NCBI GenBank assembly: GCA_945957305.1
Contig: CAMFLN010000229.1
Coordinates: forward strand, 1-6,106
Direction of reading: 5' to 3'
DNA: 6,106 nt
Source: an uncultured Planctomycetaceae bacterium
GTDB taxonomy: Bacteria > Planctomycetota > Planctomycetia > Pirellulales > JACPPG01
Shown here: one piece after another, positions 1-5,499 of the stretch
How the letters are laid out: each line of letters begins with the position of its first letter
Position numbering within the stretch: the first letter of the stretch is position 1
The notes under the pieces: model-generated
What the model saw: only the letters and a program-made list of their open reading frames with translations
Databases searched by the model: none
Told to the model about the DNA's origin: nothing
Made by a program: the position numbers and the translations under genes

Positions 1-339
1 GACCAGCCCCGCGACCGCGGTGGGCAAAGCGAACGGCACGTCGACCACGGCATCGAGCAGCCGCTTGCCGGGAAATTCGTAGCGGACCAGAACCCAGGCC
101 ACGAGCAGACCTAACACGCAGTCGATCAGGGCCGAAACCACGCTCGCGCCAATCGTCAGTCCGTAAGCAGCGCGGGCCCGAGGCGTCCACACCGCGGCCC
201 AAAACTCGGCCGGGCTGAGCGAGCAGGCCTTCACAGCGCACGCCAACAGCGGCACCAGCACCAGCAGTCCGAGGTACACCATGGTGAACCCCAGACTGAG
301 GCGGAATCCCGGCAGCACACGTCGGTTGCTATCAGCCAT
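1..339 (-). CDS. cysT: Sulfate ABC transporter permease CysT (partial, C-terminus beyond left edge)
   Basis: This is the inner-membrane permease that, with CysW and the ATPase CysA, moves sulfate (and usually thiosulfate) into the cytoplasm from a binding protein. Only the first 113 codons are present and the frame stays open to base 1. The N-terminus RRVLPGFRLSLGFTM is typical of CysT. A first membrane helix covers about residues 13-35. The conserved block AAYGLTIGAS (58-67) opens a second helix to about residue 85. Next come LVRYEFPGKRLLDA and DVPFALPTAVAGL, the stretch at the start of the transport core in CysT/CysW proteins. It lies 75 bases downstream of the sulfate-binding protein gene on the same strand, the usual sbp-cysT order, so cysW and cysA probably follow outside the window. 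The ATG at 339 is placed by homology; no clear Shine-Dalgarno precedes it. CysW is less likely because of the N-terminus and gene order. Confidence 0.93.
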   Translation of the reverse strand, partial: MADSNRRVLPGFRLSLGFTMVYLGLLVLVPLLACAVKACSLSPAEFWAAVWTPRARAAYGLTIGASVVSALIDCVLGLLVAWVLVRYEFPGKRLLDAVVDVPFALPTAVAGLV

Positions 340-352
340 GGCTCGGTTGGGA

Positions 353-371
353 TGTCAGCTTCGTGCTGACA
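353..371 (-). other. Hairpin between the sulfate-binding protein and cysT genes
   Basis: TGTCAGC (353-359) and GCTGACA (365-371) are perfect reverse complements around a 5-base loop, giving a 7-bp stem in the operon mRNA between the two reading frames. No U-run follows on the minus strand, so it does not look like a full terminator. Inter-cistronic hairpins after binding-protein genes are known in other ABC operons (for example malE-malF) to stabilise the upstream message, so that more binding protein than permease is made. That role here is inference. Confidence 0.4.
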
Positions 372-414
372 AAAGGGAATCAAAAAGGGAACAATTTGTT
401 GCGGGCGGAGGCGA

Positions 415-1431
415 CTATTTGCTTTGAGCCGCAGTTTCGTAAATCTTGTCGAAGACGCCCCCTTCGGCGAAGAACTCGTCAGCCGCGCCGTCCCAGCCGC
501 TGGCGATCTTGTCGATGGTGAACAGGTCGAGCGTCGGGAAATCCTGCGCGTGCTTGGCCAGCACGTCTTCCTGGATCGGCCGGTAATAGTTCTTCGCCAC
601 GATCTCTTGCCCGGCCGGCGTATAGAGGAAGTTGAGGTAGGCCTCGGCCGCCTTGGTCGTGCCATGGCGTTTGACATTGGCATCCACCACGGCCACCTTC
701 GGTTCGGCGCGGATGCTAATTGGTGGATACACAATCTGCAGCTTGTTGCCCGATTCTCGCAGTTCGAGCCACGCCTCGTTTTCCCAGGTCAGGTGAACGT
801 CACCGATCCCTTTCTGGGCAAACGTGGTGGTCGCGCCGCGCGCTCCGGAATCGAGCACGGGCACCCGGCGATAGAGCTCGGTCACATACTTGACCGCGTC
901 GTCGCGCGAACCACCCCGCAACAAGACGCTCCCCCAGGCCGCGAGAAATGACAACTTGCCGTTGCCCGAGGTCTTCGGGCTAGGAGTGATGATCGCGACG
1001 TCGTCGCGCACCAGGTCGGACCAATCCTTGATCTGCTTCGGATTCCCTTCGCGGACCACAAAGACGATCGTGGAGAAGTAAGGCAACGACTTATTCGGAA
1101 AGCGCCCTTCCCAATCCGCGTCGACCAATCCCGCCTTGCGAATGGCTTCGACATCGGACCACAGCGGCAGTGAAACGATATCTGCTTCCAGACCATCAAT
1201 GACACTGCGCGCCTGGCTAGCCGATCCGCCGTGCGATTGGCGAATCGAAAGCCGCGGCGAATTGTGTTGGTTGTAATCGTCGAGAAACGCCGTGTTCACC
1301 GCCTCGAAAAGCTCTCGGGTCGGATCGTAAGAGACGTGCAGCAGTTCCTGCTCGCCCGCACCCTGTTGAGTGCAGCCCGAGGCAAAGCCAAGGATTCCGG
1401 CGGCGATCAAAAAGTAAGTCAGGTGTCGCAT
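415..1431 (-). CDS. sbp: Sulfate-binding lipoprotein of the sulfate ABC importer (Sbp family)
   Basis: Extracytoplasmic receptor that captures sulfate and delivers it to the CysTWA transporter. It has 338 residues from the chosen ATG, close to the usual family length of about 330. Residues 1-19 form a lipoprotein signal peptide ending in the lipobox FASGC, with Cys20 as the lipidation site. Family landmarks are YDPTRELF (35-42), IRQSHGGSASQARSVIDGLE (63-82), PSPKTSGNGKLSFLAAWG (150-167; usually NPKTSGNGR), and LTWENEA (214-220). These contain the residues that bind sulfate in Sbp. The frame opens at 1506, but the extra 25 residues place charged sequence before the signal peptide, so the start at 1431 is preferred; an ATG two codons earlier (1437) is also possible. 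It is the first gene of the operon, with cysT 75 bases downstream. Many Gram-negative Sbp proteins are soluble, so the lipid anchor is notable. A related oxyanion such as thiosulfate is possible as substrate. Confidence 0.94.
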   Translation of the reverse strand: MRHLTYFLIAAGILGFASGCTQQGAGEQELLHVSYDPTRELFEAVNTAFLDDYNQHNSPRLSIRQSHGGSASQARSVIDGLEADIVSLPLWSDVEAIRKAGLVDADWEGRFPNKSLPYFSTIVFVVREGNPKQIKDWSDLVRDDVAIITPSPKTSGNGKLSFLAAWGSVLLRGGSRDDAVKYVTELYRRVPVLDSGARGATTTFAQKGIGDVHLTWENEAWLELRESGNKLQIVYPPISIRAEPKVAVVDANVKRHGTTKAAEAYLNFLYTPAGQEIVAKNYYRPIQEDVLAKHAQDFPTLDLFTIDKIASGWDGAADEFFAEGGVFDKIYETAAQSK

Positions 1432-1527
1432 AATCATCACTGGTAGAGGGAACATTGCGGAGAATTGTGGCTGCGAATATCTTTTAACTCTTTTGAAGTA
1501 CAGCACTTAGGCCACGATCAATTAAAC

Positions 1528-1550
1528 ATCACCATTACGATCATGGTGAT
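1528..1550. promoter_or_regulatory. Operator-like perfect inverted repeat over the predicted sulfate-operon start site
   Basis: ATCACCAT (1528-1535) and ATGGTGAT (1543-1550) are exact reverse complements separated by 7 bases. The repeat begins two bases downstream of the predicted minus-strand -10 element (1552-1557), so it covers the expected transcription start. That is the classic place for a dimeric repressor to block initiation. It could instead form a hairpin at the 5' end of the transcript. I do not recognise the sequence as the site of a named regulator such as CysB or CymR. Confidence 0.5.
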
Positions 1551-1571
1551 AACTATCGTCATTTTTATAAT
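1544..1571 (+). promoter_or_regulatory. Possible plus-strand promoter overlapping the sulfate promoter
   Basis: A perfect TATAAT lies at 1566-1571 on the plus strand. A weak -35 candidate, TGGTGA (1544-1549), sits 16 bases upstream and overlaps the inverted repeat. If used, it would start a transcript near 1578, about 230 bases before the YghO-type gene. The -35 matches the consensus at only three of six positions, so this call is tentative. The same bases form the spacer of the minus-strand promoter, so the two would compete. Confidence 0.3.
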
Positions 1572-1580
1572 GTTTGTCAA
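1552..1580 (-). promoter_or_regulatory. Sigma70-type promoter for the sulfate uptake operon
   Basis: On the minus strand a perfect TTGACA (1580-1575) is followed after exactly 17 bases by GATAGT (1557-1552), which matches four of six -10 consensus positions. The predicted start is near 1545, giving a leader of roughly 114 bases before the ATG at 1431. It sits in an A+T-rich stretch directly upstream of the operon and next to an operator-like repeat. Planctomycete promoters are less well studied, so use of the E. coli consensus is an assumption. Confidence 0.55.
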
Positions 1581-1699
1581 GCTGATCCTGCACGATTTAG
1601 GGATCGCCAGGGCCGCGACTGGCTCACCGGGGGGGGTTATTTGGCGAGGTGGCGGCCCTGAATCTGGCAGAGGGCGCGAGGCGGTTGTGGTAGGATCGC

Positions 1700-1775
1700 C
1701 GGTTCGCGGCTTTAAGCCCGACCGACAGTGGCACGGCTCCGTGGAGCAGTAACACGACCGCGCCGGGCGGTTTTT
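1700..1775 (+). terminator. Structured leader ending in a terminator-like hairpin before the YghO-type gene
   Basis: Three hairpins follow one another on the plus strand. The first spans about 1701-1723: GGT, CG and GGC pair with GCC, CG and ACC around a TTTAA loop, with one-base bulges. The second is GCTC (1736-1739) with GAGC (1744-1747) around a 4-base loop. The third is ACCGC (1757-1761) with GCGGT (1767-1771) around a 5-base loop, running straight into Ts to 1775. The last has the form of a weak intrinsic terminator and ends 33 bases before the ATG at 1809. It could end an upstream transcript or act as an attenuator. No known riboswitch class was recognised. Confidence 0.35.
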
Positions 1776-1808
1776 CCCTTGCCCCGCACTTTCAAAGAAG
1801 CCCCTTCC

Positions 1809-2933
1809 ATGGCGGGAATCGAAGTCACCCCGGTTGCAGATGCCAAAGACCTGCGGGCGTTTATCGACCTTCCCTGGTCGATCTACCCCCGCTCCTCGAA
1901 TTGGGTACCTCCGCTACGTTCCGAGGTACGGCACCTGCTCGACACCGAAAAACACCCCTTCTGGAAATTCTCCGAGCGACAGCTATTCCTGGCGCGGCGG
2001 GCGGGACGCGTCGTCGGACGAATCGCGGCGATCGTCGATCGCAATTACAACCGCTTTCACGACGAGCAGATGGGAATCTGGGGATTTTTCGAATGCTTCG
2101 ACGATCGCGAAGCGGCCCAGGCCCTGCTCGAGGCTGCCGAGAAATACGCGCGCGAGCGCGGCATGAAGTTCATGCGCGGGCCGATGAACCCCTCGACAAA
2201 CTACGAAGTCGGCATGCTCATCGAGGGCTTTGAGCATCCGCCCGTGGTCATGATGCCGTGGAACCTGCCGTATTATCCGGCGCTGGCCGAGGGCTGTGGC
2301 TACGCGAAGGAAAAAGACTTGCAATCGCTGTTCATCGGCCCGCACGATTTTCCCGCCGAGCGCACCGAGCGGCTGGCGAAAGTTATCGTGAAGCGGAACA
2401 ACATCTCCATGCGCTGCGCTGTGAAGAAGAACTTCGACAGCGAAATGGCGCTGATCAAGGAGATCTATCACGCTTCGTGGGAGCGCAACTGGGGCTTTGT
2501 CCCCATGACCGACGAAGAGATCGACGAGATGGGGCGCAGTATGCTCCGTTTTGCCGACTTGGACCTGATCTTTTTCATCTACCACGGCGACCAGCCGGCT
2601 GGCGTCTCGGTCGTGCTTCCCGACATCAACCCAATTTTGAAATTGTTCAACGGCCGCATCGGCCCCATCGGGCTGTTGAAGCTGCTGCTTTTCGGTCGCC
2701 GTAAACATGGGTGGCGCGGCACCGTTTTTGGCTTCAAGGAGCAATATCGCAAGCTGGGCTTGCCGCTCGTGGCGTTCGACTATTGCAACCGCGTGCTGCG
2801 CGATCCTAAGAAGCGTTCGTCATTCCTCGAGCTGGGCTGGAACCTCGAAGACAACCGCGACATCAACCAGTTCGGGTTCGACGTGGGAGGCAAGGTTTAC
2901 AAGCGTTATCGGCTGTACCGCAAAGAGCTGTAG
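1809..2933 (+). CDS. GNAT-superfamily acyltransferase-like protein of the YghO type
   Basis: A 374-residue presumably cytoplasmic protein with the conserved pattern of the widespread, poorly characterised YghO-type family. Key blocks are NWVPPLRSE (31-39), PFW (50-52), the GNAT-like strand GRVVGRIAAIVD (67-78), RGPMNPSTNYEVGMLIEGF (123-141), PPVVMMPWNLPYY (144-156), NWGFVPMTDEEI (227-238), and the C-terminal ELGWNLEDNR plus KVYKRYRLYRK. The GNAT fold implies transfer of an acyl group from acyl-CoA or acyl-ACP to an amine; the substrate is unknown. At least one bacterial ceramide synthase is a GNAT-type enzyme, so lipid N-acylation is a hypothesis only. The frame is open from an ATG at 1728, but the extra 27 residues are Arg/Pro-rich, overlap the terminator-like hairpin and do not resemble the family. 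AAGAAG lies 8 bases before the ATG at 1809, supporting that start. It is apparently monocistronic and convergent with the next gene. Confidence 0.85.
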   Translation: MAGIEVTPVADAKDLRAFIDLPWSIYPRSSNWVPPLRSEVRHLLDTEKHPFWKFSERQLFLARRAGRVVGRIAAIVDRNYNRFHDEQMGIWGFFECFDDREAAQALLEAAEKYARERGMKFMRGPMNPSTNYEVGMLIEGFEHPPVVMMPWNLPYYPALAEGCGYAKEKDLQSLFIGPHDFPAERTERLAKVIVKRNNISMRCAVKKNFDSEMALIKEIYHASWERNWGFVPMTDEEIDEMGRSMLRFADLDLIFFIYHGDQPAGVSVVLPDINPILKLFNGRIGPIGLLKLLLFGRRKHGWRGTVFGFKEQYRKLGLPLVAFDYCNRVLRDPKKRSSFLELGWNLEDNRDINQFGFDVGGKVYKRYRLYRKEL

Positions 2934-2966
2934 GTCCAGCACGCCCTCCGTTCAATTCTTTTCGAT

Positions 2967-3003
2967 CGCCGTCTGCGGCGCGGCGCCGTCGGTGACAACC
3001 GAC
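2967..3003. terminator. Possible bidirectional terminator region between convergent genes
   Basis: CGCCG (2967-2971) pairs with CGGCG (2976-2980) around TCTG, and GTCGGT (2988-2993) pairs with ACCGAC (2998-3003) around GACA; the second stem touches the stop codon of the minus-strand gene. Two stable hairpins in a 69-base gap between converging genes suggest transcript ends. Neither is followed by a T-run on either strand, so they are not canonical intrinsic terminators. Confidence 0.3.
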
Positions 3004-5279
3004 TATTGATAGGCCGAGGCGCGCTTGCGCGCTAGGGCTTGCTCCACGGCCTGCTCCGTGGCCAGCGCCAGATAAGCCAGGCGACCGACCACGCGGACCA
3101 GCAACAGGCTCAATTGACTCTGCATGGCTTGACTGCCGACGTAGATCGCTCCCAGATCATCTGCCGCCGGCACCTTCTCCAGCGCATAGCCGGCCACGGA
3201 AATTCCCTGCGTGGCGTGCTCGAATGGGTAAGGCACGTCTTGCAGGCCCTGCAAGAGCTCGATGATCAACGCCCGGGTACGCTTGGCCTTTGCCAGGATC
3301 GACTTTCGCAGTTTCTGGTTCTCCTCGCGACCCTGCAGGTTGTGCAGCAGAATCGTCAGCGCGGCGCTAGCGTTGCGCAGCCACAACACTTTCAGCCACA
3401 ATTGACTGAGTTGCGCCATGAGTTCGCGCAGCTGCGTGATCTCGGCCTGCCACGCTGCGGCATCGGGCAGTTGCAATCCGCCGGCCGCATGTTTTAACAG
3501 ATAACAGGCCAGATCAAAGCGGCGTTCGACCAGGGTCTCGTATTCGCCCAAGCGCGGCACCAACGTCGCTTGCCGATGCAACGCGTGGTCACACGCCGCC
3601 GTAGCCGACAACTCGTCAGAGCGCTCGATCTGAAAATCCGCCGGCTTGACGTGCAGCCCCGCCTCGATGAGCGCCACCGCCCTTTCGGCCAACAGCCAGG
3701 CTTTGTCGGCAGTGACGTACTCGCTGTAGCATTGCTGATACTCTGGCGCCGCGGCTTGCACCTCTTGGCGCGTTTTCAGCAAATCCTTGACCGCATCACG
3801 CGTACTGGCCGGTTCCACAACACTGGCGAAAGCGAGCGGCCGCAGTTCGTTACACACACCGCAAAACAACTGCCCGCAGGCCGTGGCTTCCAGTTGCTGA
3901 GCACTTTGCCGAGCCAGGAACTGCGCCGTAGGCACGAGCGCCGCGGGACGAAAATCGCTGCCCAGCGATTCTTTGTAGAACTCCACGCTGACCTCGCGAG
4001 CCAGCCGTGGGAAATCCGTGAATAGTTGAGCTGCCTGGCCATCGACGTGAAATATTCCCGCGGCCTTTTCCTCGCCCGCCCGAGCAACCCGCTCCAGGTC
4101 GCAAGGATGCGTATCGAACCAGCCGGTCTTCTGCTTGCTGCGGGCGTCACGAATCTTTTCGATCGTGTCGGACGGAATCTGGGTGATGTTGAACCTGAGC
4201 AGCTCACAGACGTCGTCCACCAACTGACCATCGGACATTAATTGCCGGCAGTCGGAGAGCGCGCCGTGCCACGCGATGTTGAGAACCTGCAATTGCTCGG
4301 TCGTCGCCGCGAAGCTTTCGCTGCCCTCGATGCGCGCCTCGCAGCGGTCGGCGTCGAACTCCATTTCTCGCAGCATAAAGCAACTGATCCCATGCCCCAC
4401 GTACATGAGGATCCACAGAATCTTGCGCGTGACCCAAACCATCAACTGCGAAAACCAAAAGATTGCCTGCAGTTCGCGGATCGGCATCAACTTCGCCAGA
4501 TTCGTCAGCCCTTCGTCCCAGGCATCACGCTCATAGACGACCCGGGCGAACCATGCATTGACCGAGCGAATGATATAGGTCAATCGCATGCCGGTCCCTT
4601 GCGAAAAATGCCCAAACTCGTGGGCCAGCACTCCCGTAAATTGCCTCAAGCTGAGTCCGGTGATCAGCGGAGCGCCAATGGTCAGCACCAGATCGTTGCT
4701 GAACAGGCTGAGCCAGCCGTTGCGCAGGCCCGCCGAGGCGTTGACCAGGCAATCAACTTGGATTTGCCGTGGCCTCGGCGCGCCGACTCGATCGCACAAG
4801 CGCGCGACGAACTCGCACAGTAAAGGTTCGTCTTGCGGATCGAGCGTATGAGCCTCTTGCCGTTTGGGGCGCGCCGCAAGCAAGGGTTTCAGCATGAACA
4901 CGATGAGCACCACGGACGCCACAAGCGGCCCTACATAAGCCACCAGGAACATGGAAATCTGTTGGCGGCCTCCGTGTCGCGAGTTGTCACTCAACATCTC
5001 TGGCCCCCACACCGTGGCATGCATAAATGTCAGCCAGATGACGGCGGCGATCAAACCGACGTAGATCAGCGGCAACAGCACCATGACGATCGTCACGAGC
5101 ACGATTCCCAACCGATAGAGTGGCGTAACGCGCGACGGACCGATCTCGCCGGCAAAACCCGCGAGCACCTGGCGAGCGAACGCAGGCGGATCGAATCCGC
5201 AGTGCGGACACTTGGCGGATTTTTGGGGAGCCGGCAGGATTTCCCGGCCACAAGCACGGCAGAATCGCGATTTGGTCAT
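3003..5279 (-). CDS. Membrane-bound M48-family zinc metallopeptidase with N-terminal zinc ribbon
   Basis: A 758-residue predicted inner-membrane protease. A zinc ribbon comes first (C7-x2-C10 and C24-x2-C27). Hydrophobic segments follow at about 56-86 and 109-135. The M48 catalytic site is HEFGH (220-224): His220 and His224 bind zinc and Glu221 is the catalytic base. E307 in EFDAD (307-311) is the third ligand, and THP (390-392) matches the conserved M48 C-terminal motif. Another hydrophobic stretch (about 273-303) separates the two zinc-ligand motifs, as in HtpX/Ste24-like proteins. HtpX is only about 290 residues, so some 350 C-terminal residues are extra. These look mostly helical, lack an obvious domain, and include a cysteine cluster (C468, C473, C476). 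All catalytic residues are present, so activity is expected. Membrane-protein quality control is a guess from HtpX. The start is fixed by the zinc ribbon; a purine-rich stretch (GAGAGG) lies only 3 bases upstream. It appears monocistronic, and no clear promoter was found. Confidence 0.9.
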   Translation of the reverse strand: MTKSRFCRACGREILPAPQKSAKCPHCGFDPPAFARQVLAGFAGEIGPSRVTPLYRLGIVLVTIVMVLLPLIYVGLIAAVIWLTFMHATVWGPEMLSDNSRHGGRQQISMFLVAYVGPLVASVVLIVFMLKPLLAARPKRQEAHTLDPQDEPLLCEFVARLCDRVGAPRPRQIQVDCLVNASAGLRNGWLSLFSNDLVLTIGAPLITGLSLRQFTGVLAHEFGHFSQGTGMRLTYIIRSVNAWFARVVYERDAWDEGLTNLAKLMPIRELQAIFWFSQLMVWVTRKILWILMYVGHGISCFMLREMEFDADRCEARIEGSESFAATTEQLQVLNIAWHGALSDCRQLMSDGQLVDDVCELLRFNITQIPSDTIEKIRDARSKQKTGWFDTHPCDLERVARAGEEKAAGIFHVDGQAAQLFTDFPRLAREVSVEFYKESLGSDFRPAALVPTAQFLARQSAQQLEATACGQLFCGVCNELRPLAFASVVEPASTRDAVKDLLKTRQEVQAAAPEYQQCYSEYVTADKAWLLAERAVALIEAGLHVKPADFQIERSDELSATAACDHALHRQATLVPRLGEYETLVERRFDLACYLLKHAAGGLQLPDAAAWQAEITQLRELMAQLSQLWLKVLWLRNASAALTILLHNLQGREENQKLRKSILAKAKRTRALIIELLQGLQDVPYPFEHATQGISVAGYALEKVPAADDLGAIYVGSQAMQSQLSLLLVRVVGRLAYLALATEQAVEQALARKRASAYQ

Positions 5280-5390
5280 GGCCCTCTCAGCGATCGCAGC
5301 GGGGCAAGGGGACAGGCAGCAACGAACGTTTTAAAATTCTGATGCTCACGACATGTGAAGTCCAGAAAAAACTTACTCCTGGAAAAAAGC

Positions 5391-5402
5391 GACAACATTG
5401 TC
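5391..5402. promoter_or_regulatory. Small palindrome overlapping the -35 of the isomerase-like gene
   Basis: GACAA (5391-5395) and TTGTC (5398-5402) are perfect reverse complements around CA. The right half is the first five bases of the predicted -35 element (5398-5403), so a protein bound here would interfere with or recruit RNA polymerase. A second short repeat, TCAC (5346-5349) with GTGA (5355-5358), lies upstream. No regulator is identifiable from these sites. Confidence 0.3.
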
Positions 5403-5426
5403 AGCAGCTTGTTAGCTCCCTATCCT
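5398..5426 (+). promoter_or_regulatory. Sigma70-type promoter for the isomerase-like gene
   Basis: TTGTCA (5398-5403, five of six matches to TTGACA) and TATCCT (5421-5426, four of six matches to TATAAT) are spaced by exactly 17 bases. The predicted start near 5433 leaves a leader of about 67 bases before the ATG at 5500. Two six-A tracts (5366-5371 and 5383-5388) lie just upstream and could act like an UP element. Confidence 0.5.
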
Positions 5427-5485
5427 GATTCACACGCGTACGCCCCTTTCCTCAGCCGCATGCGAGGGGTGCCGTCCAACTCTGC

Positions 5486-5491
5486 GAGGAG
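5486..5491 (+). promoter_or_regulatory. Shine-Dalgarno site that sets the start of the isomerase-like gene
   Basis: GAGGAG is 8 bases upstream of the ATG at 5500, which is ideal spacing. It is the strongest ribosome binding site in the window. An earlier ATG at 5460 is in another frame, so this site settles the choice of start. Confidence 0.7.
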
Positions 5492-5499
5492 TCATCCCC

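Larger units (their letters stand above)
1432..1808. other. Divergent intergenic region between the sulfate operon and the YghO-type gene
   Basis: These 377 bases contain no convincing protein gene. From left to right they hold the roughly 114-base predicted leader of the sulfate operon, a perfect inverted repeat, overlapping divergent promoters near 1544-1580, a stretch without recognisable features (about 1581-1695) that includes a run of eight G (1629-1636), and three plus-strand hairpins, the last followed by Ts. The part around 1485-1580 is clearly more A+T-rich than the surrounding genes, as expected for a promoter region. Confidence 0.7.

Noticed and set aside
424..951. Plus-strand open frame antisense to the sulfate-binding protein gene.
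   Set aside because: It is a complement shadow of conserved Sbp codons with no family resemblance.
1432..1506. Upstream extension of the sulfate-binding protein to an ATG at 1506.
   Set aside because: It would put 25 residues, including several Lys and Arg, before an otherwise normal lipoprotein signal peptide.
1629..1636. Run of eight G as a possible phase-variation tract.
   Set aside because: It is not inside a reading frame and not between promoter boxes, so slippage has no evident consequence; it could also be a sequencing artefact.
1698..1725. GGTTCG element resembling a tRNA T-loop.
   Set aside because: The flanking bases do not form a T-arm, and no acceptor, D-arm or anticodon arm can be built around it.
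1465..1752. Small plus-strand frame with an Ile/Val-rich hydrophobic segment in the intergenic region.
   Set aside because: The hydrophobic stretch is produced by the A+T-rich promoter and palindrome. There is no ribosome binding site, and the frame turns into unrelated Gly/Arg-rich sequence.
1983..2744. Open frame of 253 codons on the minus strand opposite the YghO-type gene.
   Set aside because: It lies entirely antisense to a strongly conserved coding frame, has no recognisable family pattern, and is typical of spurious open frames in G+C-rich DNA.
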